The notes: generated by a model not told the origin, from the sequence alone. A stretch of DNA of 15,964 nt from JBEKYH01 sp049511115 (GCA_049511115.1 JBEKYH010000050.1:1-15964), one strand, 5' to 3'. Positions 5,630 to 12,548 are shown, counted from the stretch's first letter. A program made the numbers and translations.

Positions 5630-5702
5630 GGGTGTGTAGCTCAACGGCAGAGCAGAGGCCTCATAAGCCTCAGGTTGTTGGTTCGATTCCAACCATCACC
5701 CA
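5630..5702 (+). tRNA. tRNA-Met(CAT)
   Basis: Anticodon arm GAGGC-CTCATAA-GCCTC reads CAT; T-arm GTTGG-TTCGATT-CCAAC. The acceptor GGGTGTG pairs only over its outer five bases with CACCC, and one extra base lies before it. It lacks the three G-C pairs of the initiator anticodon stem, so it is an elongator type; an Ile(CAU) precursor cannot be excluded. Confidence 0.85.
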
Positions 5703-5703
5703 G

Positions 5704-5777
5704 TCAGGGATAGTTCAACTCGGTAGAACATCCGGCTCTGAACCGGACGGTTGGAGGTTCGAATCCTTCTCCCTGAA
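5704..5777 (+). tRNA. tRNA-Gln(CTG)
   Basis: Acceptor TCAGGGA/TCCCTGA with the U1-A72 pair expected for Gln, anticodon arm TCCGG-CTCTGAA-CCGGA reads CTG, T-arm GGAGG-TTCGAAT-CCTTC, discriminator A. It starts 1 nt after tRNA-Met. Confidence 0.95.
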
Positions 5778-5796
5778 TTGAAGCGGCTGGTCAATC

Positions 5797-5869
5797 TGAG
5801 CTGTAGTTTAACCGGTAACAACGCCGGTCTTTGAATCCGGAGATCGTGGTTCGAATCCACGCGGCTCAA
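5797..5869 (+). tRNA. tRNA-Gln(TTG)
   Basis: Acceptor TGAGCTG/CGGCTCA with U1-A72, anticodon loop CTTTGAA reads TTG, one U-U mismatch at the loop-closing pair, T-arm CGTGG-TTCGAAT-CCACG, discriminator A. Confidence 0.93.
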
Positions 5870-5893
5870 ATGGCGAGGATACGTATCGAGGAT

Positions 5894-5966
5894 ACCCATG
5901 TAGCTCAATCGGTAGAGCGCGCGGCCGTTAACCGCGTCTATGGTGGTTCGAATCCATCCGTGGGTG
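5894..5966 (+). tRNA. tRNA-Asn(GTT)
   Basis: Acceptor ACCCATG/CGTGGGT, anticodon arm CGCGG-CCGTTAA-CCGCG reads GTT, with C at position 33. T-arm GGTGG-TTCGAAT-CCATC, discriminator G. Confidence 0.92.
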
Positions 5967-6058
5967 CTGAGCCGCGCGAGGGAATAGAGCGTTGAGAGTG
6001 GAAGGTAGATCGTCGCGCCGACTTCTACGAACTGTTTTTCACGTTCTCGCGCGGCCTT
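5967..6058 (+). repeat. array spacer with 10-bp flanking inverted repeat
   Basis: GCCGCGCGAG (5971-5980) and CTCGCGCGGC (6046-6055) are perfect inverted copies that bracket the gap between tRNA-Asn and tRNA-Glu. Inside is a shorter purine stretch with GAGAGTGGAAGGTAG, related to the 7-nt repeats of the other spacers. Confidence 0.65.
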
Positions 6059-6131
6059 GCTCCCGTCGTCCAACGGTCAGGATGCCCGGCCTTCAACCGG
6101 AAAATGTCGGGTTCGATTCCCACCGGGAGCA
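6059..6131 (+). tRNA. tRNA-Glu(TTC)
   Basis: Perfect acceptor GCTCCCG/CGGGAGC, D-stem GTCC/GGAT typical of Glu, anticodon arm CCCGG-CCTTCAA-CCGGA reads TTC with C at position 33. T-stem TCGGG/CCCAC has two mismatches. Discriminator A. Confidence 0.88.
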
Positions 6132-6143
6132 TCGCGGGCATTT

Positions 6144-6217
6144 CAGCGTGTGGCGCAGTTTGGCAGCGCGCGTGCCTCGGGCGCACGAAGTCGAAGGTTC
6201 GAATCCTTCCACGCTGA
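6144..6217 (+). tRNA. tRNA-Pro(CGG)
   Basis: Perfect acceptor CAGCGTG/CACGCTG, D-stem GCGC/GCGC, anticodon arm CGTGC-CTCGGGC-GCACG reads CGG, T-arm GAAGG-TTCGAAT-CCTTC, discriminator A. Confidence 0.95.
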
Positions 6218-6229
6218 CTGTTATCAGAA

Positions 6230-6312
6230 GCGTAGGTGGCAGAATGGCTATGCAGCGGGCCGTAACCCCGCCGTCTTTTAGACTTATGGGGGTTCGATTC
6301 CCTCCCTACGCA
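6230..6312 (+). tRNA. tRNA-Tyr(GTA)
   Basis: Perfect acceptor GCGTAGG/CCTACGC, anticodon arm GCGGG-CCGTAAC-CCCGC reads GTA with C at position 33, class II variable arm with GTCT/AGAC as expected for bacterial Tyr, T-arm GGGGG-TTCGATT-CCCTC, discriminator A. Confidence 0.93.
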
Positions 6313-6380
6313 TTGCGACCAACGGTCGCAATCGAGGTCGCCGCCGCGACCGGTCTACTGCTCCACTGTTCTATTGCTCT
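6313..6380 (+). repeat. array spacer repeat 7 (two hairpins plus pyrimidine 8-nt repeats)
   Basis: The hairpin TTGCGACC/GGTCGCAA (6313-6331) is followed by GGTCGC/GCGACC and CGGTCTACT, then 8-nt pyrimidine units (CTACTGCT, CCACTGTT, CTATTGCT). It matches the spacer at 5292 in layout but ends in the 8-nt instead of the 7-nt repeat class. Confidence 0.7.
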
Positions 6381-6389
6381 GTGATTGAC

Positions 6390-6462
6390 GCGCCGGAAGT
6401 TCCAATGGCGGAACCCCCGCCTCCAAATCGGGAGATGGCAGGTTCGATCCCTGCCCGGCGTG
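6390..6462 (+). tRNA. tRNA-Trp(CCA)
   Basis: Acceptor GCGCCGG/CCGGCGT (G1-U72 wobble), anticodon arm CCCGC-CTCCAAA-TCGGG reads CCA with one mismatch at the loop-closing pair, D-stem GTTCC/GGAAC, T-arm GCAGG-TTCGATC-CCTGC, discriminator G as for Trp. Confidence 0.92.
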
Positions 6463-6471
6463 CTGATTTTC

Positions 6472-6561
6472 GACCACGTGACCGAGCGGCCAGGTGCGGG
6501 CCTGCAAAGCCCGAAGGAGGGCAAGCCCTCCGAAACACAGGTTCGATTCCTGTCGTGGTCT
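6472..6561 (+). tRNA. tRNA-Cys(GCA), long variable arm
   Basis: Perfect acceptor GACCACG/CGTGGTC with discriminator T, the Cys identity base. Anticodon arm CGGGC-CTGCAAA-GCCCG reads GCA, T-arm ACAGG-TTCGATT-CCTGT. The variable region forms GGAGGGC/GCCCTCC with a two-base loop, a class II arm; bacterial tRNA-Cys normally has a 4-5 nt variable loop. Total 90 nt. Confidence 0.92.
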
Positions 6562-6563
6562 GT

Positions 6564-6637
6564 GTGGCCGTAGCTCAACTGGACAGAGCACCGGGATGTG
6601 GCCCCGGTGGTTGTGAGTTCAAATCTCACCGGTCACC
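6564..6637 (+). tRNA. tRNA-His(GTG)
   Basis: Acceptor GTGGCCG/CGGTCAC, anticodon arm CCGGG-ATGTGGC-CCCGG reads GTG, T-arm GTGAG-TTCAAAT-CTCAC, discriminator C. The base before position 1 is T, so the extra G-1 that HisRS normally needs is not encoded. Last gene of the array. Confidence 0.93.
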
Positions 6638-6665
6638 CTGATTCGCCACGTCATGCGGGCGCCGA

Positions 6666-9539
6666 TCAGCGCGGCCCGGGAGCGGCGCCGGTCGGCTCCA
6701 CAACGTCACCCGGATTTGCGCCGGGAATGTTGGAGATCGTGGGCATCGCAGGCGCCTTGTAGTTTGGTGGCCGCGTCGAAGGCCACAGGGCATTCGCCTG
6801 ATCGGCCGTCAGCGTAACGTCGGGATTGAATTTGTCCCCAGCGGCATAGTCCAGCAACGAGCGGCGAAGCTGCTTGGCCACGGAACTCTGCAAGTCCCCC
6901 TGAAGATTAATGGCGCTGACCAGCAACTTGCCGGCGCCGACCTTGCATTCAAAGATCAACCCAAGTTTGTAGCCTCGGTTCCAATCGTCGATGACTTGCA
7001 CGGTGGGCTGGAGTTGGGGCGGAGCATCTTCGACATTAATGCCATTGACCTTGCCGCTGACGAGGTCCGTCCATTGCCAGTCGCAGAAATCCTGGGTGGG
7101 AAATTCCGCCAGGGCCGGGCTCTTGGCATCCACTAAAAGTCCCAAGAATCCCGTGGGCGACAGACCGCGCCCGGTGTTATTCATCACGCGATTCCAGAAA
7201 ATCGGGCGATTGGCCAGCGGCGGGCAAGTAGCATCCAGCATCGCGGCAGGCGGCGTGAACAGCACGTTACCGCCCTTGGCCAGGGTTGCCTGGGCATCTT
7301 TCCAGTCGTTGGTGACCAGAATATTCGCAGGCGCCGACGCGTCGATCTGATCGGAATACAGCCAGAAATTCCAGTCGTTTTCGATCGTTGGTGTCGGGCC
7401 AGTCAATCCGACAACGAGTTTATATTCTCTGGGGGCGGTGAGTTTAGAAATGTCCGTGGTGATGGTGCCGAGGGAAATACCTTTGCCGATGGGAATGTCT
7501 CGGCCGTCAAGGGTTCCCTGAGCGGCAACGTTGCCGGAAAGGTCGACAATCTTCCAATATGGCGCCGCGCCAGTGATGGGCCCCTCGGAATAGTTGGCGA
7601 TTTCAACGGGAATGGAAAACGTGTCGCTGGTGCGGTAGACGTAATTCCGCATGCGGGCCAGGACCACGACCGGCGCGCAGAACCGATGAAATTCCTCGGC
7701 CGTAACGTAACCCTTGGGTTGCCAGAACGTATCCAGTACACCAATGAGAGCGCCGCCCTGGCCGAGATAGTCATGAAGGTCGAGAAGTTGGATACCGGAC
7801 AGGCCCTTGGTGCGCAGGTTGGCTTCGATTTCCTGCTTGTAGCATTGGACTTGGAACTCGCCGGATGCATGGGCCAGTTGTTTGTTCTCTGCCAGCACGC
7901 CATGTTCGGCGGCAAAGTCGCGCCAGATTTCATAATTGCCAGGCTGGAGATAGCCGGTGAACTTCTTGATCACATCAAAATCGGGATACGCGCACCACTG
8001 GCCGACTTCATGCCCCAGCGCGGGAATGGTTGAGTTACGCAAGCCGCGCGAATAATCCAAGCCAAACCAGCCAGTCGGTCCGCGTACCGCGGCGGACGTG
8101 TATGTTGGGCCGGGGTTATTCGATGACCGCCCGGTGCCGCCGGAATAAAGCCGGCGTGGGTCATCCTTGAGCCACTGTGCAGCCCAGAGGCAAAGTGAAG
8201 CCATTGAGGAGTTGCCCGCCGGTTCGTTGCTGGGGGAGAGAAGCAGGTACGACGGATGATTGCCATAGGCATGCTCCATGCGCGTCGTTTCTTTCTGTAG
8301 CATGTCCAACATTCCGGGCTTGGAGAAATCGTTCCACATGCCGCATTCTGGCTGAATGTAAAAGCCGAGTTCATCGGCGGCTTGGAATGCAGCGTCAGGT
8401 GGGCACCAGGAGTGGCAGCGCATGCCGTTGAGGCCGAAGTCTTTGCAGGTCTGGATGATCTTCTTCCACGAGTCGACATCAGTCGCCGGATACCCCGTGA
8501 GCGGGAAATCGCCGCCGTTATGGGTCATGCGGAGATTGATCTCGTGGCCGTTGAGAAGGAGCTTGCTTCCCTCATGGGATACCTCGCGCAAGCCAAAGGA
8601 AACGTCATGCGAATCGTCGGCGTCATCGCCTTTGAGCTGGATGGTCAGGTGCTGAAGGACCGGGTGGAATTCATCCCAGAGTTGGGCGCCGTCGCCCAGA
8701 GGAACATCAACCTGTACATCGCCGCCATCAGCGGTCCACGTGACCGGCGTTGAGACAGAGGCAACTGAGATCGTCCCGCCGCCGGCTTTGCCATCGATGT
8801 TGGAGATGTGGATTTTGATGCTGGCGGATTTCTTGGCGACGTCAGGAAAGACCTGTGCGTCCTCGATAAAAACCGGCGATGTCGCGGACATCTCGATTTT
8901 GCCCGCAATCCCGTTCCATGCTGCGCCAAGCGCATCGGACACGCCATGGCCGTCGGGTCGATAATTGGGAAATACGCTCATGCGGTTATCGATGCGAATC
9001 GAGAGCACGTGCTTACCGGGTGTGAGGGGAGCGGATTCAAACTCGTGCGGCGCAACCAGGCTGTTGTTGGTGCCGATCTTGTTGTCGTCGATCCATACGG
9101 TCGTTTCCCAGTGCGGGCGTTCCAGAACGAGATGGACTGCCTTGCCGGCCCAATCGGCCGGAATATCCAGGTCGCGCTGATACCAGGCCACTCCCAAATA
9201 ATGCTTGGGCGGCTGCGAAAGATACGGCATCTTCACGTTGCCGGGCTTGGTATACGGCGCGTATTGGGGGAGCTTGTACCAAGCCATGTCGCGCGGGAGT
9301 GCCGCGACCCAGGGCGTGTCCACCGAAATGTCATCGCCAAAACCCTGCGCCTGAAGGATGCCGGGCAGGTTGATATGGTCCGTGAGGCTGTGGTCAAACC
9401 ACGTGTCTTTCACGCCGGTGTCGGTAGTGTCCATCGAGAATCGCCATTGGCCCGACAAATCGACCGGAGCGGCCGGCGCTTGAGCGACAAAAGCCAGGGA
9501 GGAGACGACAAGCACAAAAGCAAATTTGGCGCGGTGCAT
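6666..9539 (-). CDS. secreted glycoside hydrolase family 2 protein
   Basis: A 957-residue GH2 enzyme of the beta-galactosidase/beta-glucuronidase clan; the exact substrate cannot be read from the sequence. I chose the ATG at 9539, because it follows GGAAGGA by 8 nt and gives a signal peptide (MHRAKFAFVLVVSSLAFVAQ, cleavage near APAAP). An in-frame start at 9638 would bury this signal. Order: jelly-roll sugar-binding domain (about 25-190, with GQWRFSMD and LGVAWYQRDLDIP), Ig-like domain, TIM barrel, then Ig-like and C-terminal domains. The acid/base Glu is E439 in SPSNEP; the likely nucleophile is E511 in GHEVGQW. The C-terminal third (VTNDWKDAQATLAKGGNVLF) resembles a glutamine-amidotransferase-like fold seen in other long GH2 proteins. 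It is convergent with the tRNA array and stands alone apart from the SRPBCC gene upstream. The location is periplasmic or extracellular. Confidence 0.93.
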   Translation of the reverse strand: MHRAKFAFVLVVSSLAFVAQAPAAPVDLSGQWRFSMDTTDTGVKDTWFDHSLTDHINLPGILQAQGFGDDISVDTPWVAALPRDMAWYKLPQYAPYTKPGNVKMPYLSQPPKHYLGVAWYQRDLDIPADWAGKAVHLVLERPHWETTVWIDDNKIGTNNSLVAPHEFESAPLTPGKHVLSIRIDNRMSVFPNYRPDGHGVSDALGAAWNGIAGKIEMSATSPVFIEDAQVFPDVAKKSASIKIHISNIDGKAGGGTISVASVSTPVTWTADGGDVQVDVPLGDGAQLWDEFHPVLQHLTIQLKGDDADDSHDVSFGLREVSHEGSKLLLNGHEINLRMTHNGGDFPLTGYPATDVDSWKKIIQTCKDFGLNGMRCHSWCPPDAAFQAADELGFYIQPECGMWNDFSKPGMLDMLQKETTRMEHAYGNHPSYLLLSPSNEPAGNSSMASLCLWAAQWLKDDPRRLYSGGTGRSSNNPGPTYTSAAVRGPTGWFGLDYSRGLRNSTIPALGHEVGQWCAYPDFDVIKKFTGYLQPGNYEIWRDFAAEHGVLAENKQLAHASGEFQVQCYKQEIEANLRTKGLSGIQLLDLHDYLGQGGALIGVLDTFWQPKGYVTAEEFHRFCAPVVVLARMRNYVYRTSDTFSIPVEIANYSEGPITGAAPYWKIVDLSGNVAAQGTLDGRDIPIGKGISLGTITTDISKLTAPREYKLVVGLTGPTPTIENDWNFWLYSDQIDASAPANILVTNDWKDAQATLAKGGNVLFTPPAAMLDATCPPLANRPIFWNRVMNNTGRGLSPTGFLGLLVDAKSPALAEFPTQDFCDWQWTDLVSGKVNGINVEDAPPQLQPTVQVIDDWNRGYKLGLIFECKVGAGKLLVSAINLQGDLQSSVAKQLRRSLLDYAAGDKFNPDVTLTADQANALWPSTRPPNYKAPAMPTISNIPGANPGDVVEPTGAAPGPR

Positions 9540-9665
9540 CGGGTTTTCCTTCCGCCTAAAGATTCGTGCGCCGCGAGGAAGCGGCAACACCAGTGGGGCT
9601 AGTTTAGCCGATTGTCTCGTCCTGAAATAGGTTGTCACGTGACGGGCGCAGCCGGTTAAGCGGCG

Positions 9666-10115
9666 CTATTCACCGGCAAAAATCTTTCTAAGAACTTCAG
9701 CGCGGTATTCGAAGATGCGGTCGAGATCGCGCCTGATCACCCAGCGGTGGATCAGGCTCCCTCCCAAGGCGGCGTACTCAACTCGGTCCCGCGCCAGAGT
9801 GCCGCCGCGCTGGGGCGTGAAGGTGTGCTCATGCACCCACAATTTGTACGGGCCGCGGAGCTGGGTATCGATAAATCGGTGCGGCGGATCCCACAAGGTG
9901 ATCTCCGTTCGCCAGCGAATCGGTATCCCGTGCACGCGCAGGCGGTAATCGATCAGTGTGCCGGCGCGCATCACGATCGGCATTGGCGTTAGGATTTCGA
10001 ATTGCAGCGTAGAGGGTGTCAGAGTCTGGAGATTTCCAGCGTCTCCGAAAAACACAAAAAGTTCCTCCGGTGGCCGCGGGAGCCATATTTCGGTTTGGAG
10101 GGTGTGGGTCTTCAT
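9666..10115 (-). CDS. SRPBCC family (polyketide cyclase-like) protein
   Basis: A 149-residue START/Bet v1-like protein: the N-terminal strand TEIWLPRPPEELFVFFGDAG followed by NLQTLTP and later WDPPHRFIDTQLRGPYKLWVHEHTF is the standard pattern of the SRPBCC ligand-binding fold. The C-terminal helix ends FEYRAEVLRKIFAGE. Such proteins bind hydrophobic small molecules; the ligand here is unknown. It lies 66 bp downstream of the SDR-DUF2867 gene on the same strand, and this pairing recurs in B12/light-responsive loci, where it is thought to act in membrane-lipid or pigment metabolism (general knowledge, not visible here). The start ATG at 10115 is preceded by AAGG, which sits inside a small inverted repeat TTGAAG/CTTCAA (10118-10132). 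Confidence 0.88.
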   Translation of the reverse strand: MKTHTLQTEIWLPRPPEELFVFFGDAGNLQTLTPSTLQFEILTPMPIVMRAGTLIDYRLRVHGIPIRWRTEITLWDPPHRFIDTQLRGPYKLWVHEHTFTPQRGGTLARDRVEYAALGGSLIHRWVIRRDLDRIFEYRAEVLRKIFAGE

Positions 10116-10117
10116 GA

Positions 10118-10132
10118 TTGAAGTACCTTCAA
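10118..10132 (-). promoter_or_regulatory. hairpin covering the ribosome-binding site of the SRPBCC gene
   Basis: Perfect 6-bp arms TTGAAG and CTTCAA around a 3-nt loop include the only Shine-Dalgarno-like AAGG before the start at 10115. Pairing in the mRNA could reduce translation, so the expression of this gene may be lower than that of its upstream partner. Confidence 0.3.
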
Positions 10133-10181
10133 TGGCAAGAACCGCCCAAGGTAACCGCTCATGCCTCCATGACCGCTGAAT

Positions 10182-11621
10182 TCATTTCCCATTGAGCGCC
10201 TCTTTTGCGATCCCGTGCAACATGCCGTTGAACACGAAAGCATGCAGCGGCAGCACGGCATACCAATATGCCATTCCCAAAAGCCCGCGCGGACGGAATC
10301 TCGCGGTCTGGATAAGCCGGGTCCGGCCATCTGGCTGCACATCCAGATTGAACTCCAGAAGCGCATCGCCGGGGAGTTTCATCTCGGCGCGGAGGGCGAT
10401 GTGGTGAGGCGGATCGATGGCTGTTACCCGCCAGAAGTCCAACGCATCCCCATAGCAAAGTAGAGATGAATTTCGCCGCCCCCGGCGCAGGCCGGGACCC
10501 CCAATGGCGAGATCCATCGCGCCGCGAAGCCGCCAAAGCCAGTCGGCGGCATAATAGCCGTGGCCGCCCCCAACCTTGCAGACCGCCTCAAACAACGAGG
10601 CCGGGGATGCAGAAACATCCAGGGTACGCTGGTCCACGAAAACCTTGCCCCCGGCCCAGTCCGGGTCTCCCGGAACCACGCCGGCATCGCTCCATGCCGT
10701 TTCCAAGTCATCATTCTTAAGCTGTCCCAGAGCCGCGGCGATCGATTCCCGCACGTCCAGCAGTCTCTGCGGCATCAGTTCTTGCGCGAGGCAATCGCGA
10801 CAGACCACACGGTTTCGCAATCCTTCCCCCAGCGGCCGGGCAATTCGGTAACTCACCGGCGTCACCAGGTGAATCCACAGCGAACTCAGTCGCGGCGTCA
10901 GGAGCGGCACTGCCACGATCCATCGGCGGTGAAGCCCCAACTCTGCCGCCATGATGTCCATCAATTTGCGGTAATTGAGAATTTCCGGTCCCCCGATGTC
11001 GATAGTCTTGCCGGTTGTCGCAGGCTCAGTCAGACAGGCCGTCAGATAATTCAGCACATTGCTGATGGCAATCGGCTGGCATTCTGTCTGCACCCATCGC
11101 GGGGTAATCATCACCGGCAATCTCTCCACGAGATATCGCAGGATTTCAAAGGAAGCCGACCCCGATCCGATAATCATTGCCGCCCGCAGCGTGGTTACCG
11201 GCACGCCCGCGGATTCCAGGCAACGTTCCACTTCCCGCCGCGAAGCCAGATGCCGGCTGAGCTGATCCCCCAACTCGCCCAGGCCTCCCAGATAAATGAT
11301 CCGCTTCACACCCGCCTTCTTCGCGGCGCGTGCGAATGTACTGGCGAGTTGTCGGTCCCGTTCGGCGTACGCGCTTCCGGTGACTTCCATCGAATGGATC
11401 AGGTAATAGCCCACCTCACACCCGGCTAGTTGTGCGGCAAGTTGAGCCTCGTCGTCCAAATCGGATTCGACGACCTCAACCCCCGCACGTGATCGCCAAG
11501 GCCGCGAATCCAGTTTTCGGTGATCCCGAACCAGACAGCGCAGTGAATGCCCCGCGTCCAACAATTTCGGAGCAAGCCGCCCACCAACATATCCAGTTGC
11601 GCCGGTAAGACAGATATTCAT
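10182..11621 (-). CDS. SDR family NAD(P)-binding protein with C-terminal DUF2867 domain
   Basis: 479 residues. The N-terminal atypical SDR domain starts MNICLTGATGYVG, the Rossmann motif G7-x-x-G10-x-x-G13, and continues with YYLIHSM and a YLGGLG segment typical of NmrA/YwnB-like proteins. The C-terminal part (about 330-475), with WRLRGAMDLAIGGPGLRRGR, DFWRVTAIDPPHHIALRAEM and RGLLGMAYWYAVLPLHAFVF, matches DUF2867. The substrate is not known. The ATG overlaps the stop of the upstream regulator by 4 nt (ATGA at 11618-11621), so translation is almost certainly coupled. This gene family often accompanies CarH/LitR regulators and photolyase or lipid-modifying genes. Confidence 0.92.
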   Translation of the reverse strand: MNICLTGATGYVGGRLAPKLLDAGHSLRCLVRDHRKLDSRPWRSRAGVEVVESDLDDEAQLAAQLAGCEVGYYLIHSMEVTGSAYAERDRQLASTFARAAKKAGVKRIIYLGGLGELGDQLSRHLASRREVERCLESAGVPVTTLRAAMIIGSGSASFEILRYLVERLPVMITPRWVQTECQPIAISNVLNYLTACLTEPATTGKTIDIGGPEILNYRKLMDIMAAELGLHRRWIVAVPLLTPRLSSLWIHLVTPVSYRIARPLGEGLRNRVVCRDCLAQELMPQRLLDVRESIAAALGQLKNDDLETAWSDAGVVPGDPDWAGGKVFVDQRTLDVSASPASLFEAVCKVGGGHGYYAADWLWRLRGAMDLAIGGPGLRRGRRNSSLLCYGDALDFWRVTAIDPPHHIALRAEMKLPGDALLEFNLDVQPDGRTRLIQTARFRPRGLLGMAYWYAVLPLHAFVFNGMLHGIAKEALNGK

Positions 11622-12538
11622 TTGATCGCCTTCGCGATGTCAGCCGGCGCGGAATTCTGCTCGTCCTTAACGCTTACCATTCCGCGTGCAAATGCGGACA
11701 GCTCCGACATGGTCTGCATGACCTGGAGGTTCTTTGTTGATCGAAAGGCCAGCGATTCAACGCCATGGCCCCCCACAACAAGTTTGATACCGCGTTCGCC
11801 GAGGCGTTTTGCAAGTTCGCTGACTTCTCGCTTTAGCTTTGGGCGATCGGTCGCCAATTTTATGGACAACCAGACGATGCATGCCTTGTTCTCCACCGCA
11901 GCCGTTGCCAGAAGTTCCAGGGGGGTTTCCGGCCCGTAGTTCATATCCCGATACCCCGCCTCAGCCAGAACACTCGCCGCCATCATCGATGGCAGCAAGT
12001 AGGGATCGCCCGCCGGCGCTCCGCCCAGCGCGACCGGAGCGTCGTTTGCCGGTTCGCTAATCATCTGTCTCAGTATTTCCAGAGCTTGCGTGCAAATGCT
12101 CATTGCGCGATGCTCGACGAGGATGCCACGCGGGTCTTCGTGCCATAACTCTCCGATCTGTCGCATGGCGTTTCGAATGGCTCCATCGCAGATCGAGGCC
12201 ACGCTCAATCCACTCAGAAACAGCCCCGCGACACACCCTTTAGCGGCCGTCGCGTCCCCGGAGCGAAGCGCCTCGTGAAGATGGGATTCCAATGAGTGGC
12301 TTGCGACTCTGCCGCCGCTTGGCGTTGCCGGCAAATCCGGCAGGCCCAGCAAATCCGGCCTAATGATGGTCGATCCAGTTTCGCGCACAAATCTAATTGC
12401 GTCCGAGACCGCGATACGTCGGTGTCCACCCACCGTTCGCGCGGTCCGAATCACGCCGCTGTTCGTCCAGCGGCGCATCGAGCTTTCGCTCGCCCCAATG
12501 GCTTCGGCCAATTCCTTGGATGTAAGCAGCTTTTCCAT
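11618..12538 (-). CDS. MerR-type regulator with CarH/LitR-like B12-binding-domain, ligand His missing
   Basis: 306 residues. The N-terminal winged HTH (about 3-55) has LTSKELAEAIGASESSMRRW and TVGGHRRI, as in MerR/HTH_17 proteins. A helical bundle follows with W132-x9-E142-H143, the motif that covers the adenosyl group in CarH. The Rossmann-like C-terminal domain (about 165-295) has D178-P-Y180-L-L-P183 where the cobalamin domain normally shows (E/D)-x-H-x-x-G, so both the lower-ligand His and the Gly are replaced. CarH-type proteins repress their targets in the dark as B12-bound tetramers. This one may not bind cobalamin base-off/His-on, or may use another signal. It heads the operon with the SDR and SRPBCC genes and probably controls itself through the box at 12549-12566. 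Confidence 0.9.
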   Translation of the reverse strand: MEKLLTSKELAEAIGASESSMRRWTNSGVIRTARTVGGHRRIAVSDAIRFVRETGSTIIRPDLLGLPDLPATPSGGRVASHSLESHLHEALRSGDATAAKGCVAGLFLSGLSVASICDGAIRNAMRQIGELWHEDPRGILVEHRAMSICTQALEILRQMISEPANDAPVALGGAPAGDPYLLPSMMAASVLAEAGYRDMNYGPETPLELLATAAVENKACIVWLSIKLATDRPKLKREVSELAKRLGERGIKLVVGGHGVESLAFRSTKNLQVMQTMSELSAFARGMVSVKDEQNSAPADIAKAIK

Positions 12539-12548
12539 ATCAACCTGA

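Noticed and set aside
3541..6332. GC hairpins after tRNAs as rho-independent terminators
   Set aside because: None has a following T-tract, and several stand between tRNAs only a short distance apart; termination at each would silence the rest of the array.
3541..6380. Spacer repeats as a CRISPR array
   Set aside because: Units are 7-8 nt long with no unique spacers of constant length, and no cas gene is present.
3211..6641. Many open frames of 60-130 codons on both strands within the tRNA array
   Set aside because: They run through tRNA genes and repeat spacers, share Arg/Ser-rich composition caused by T-arm sequences, and have no domain patterns or ribosome-binding sites.
9540..9638. Upstream start of the GH2 gene at 9638
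   Set aside because: It would put 33 residues, including charged ones, before a clear signal peptide; the ATG at 9539 has a good ribosome-binding site.
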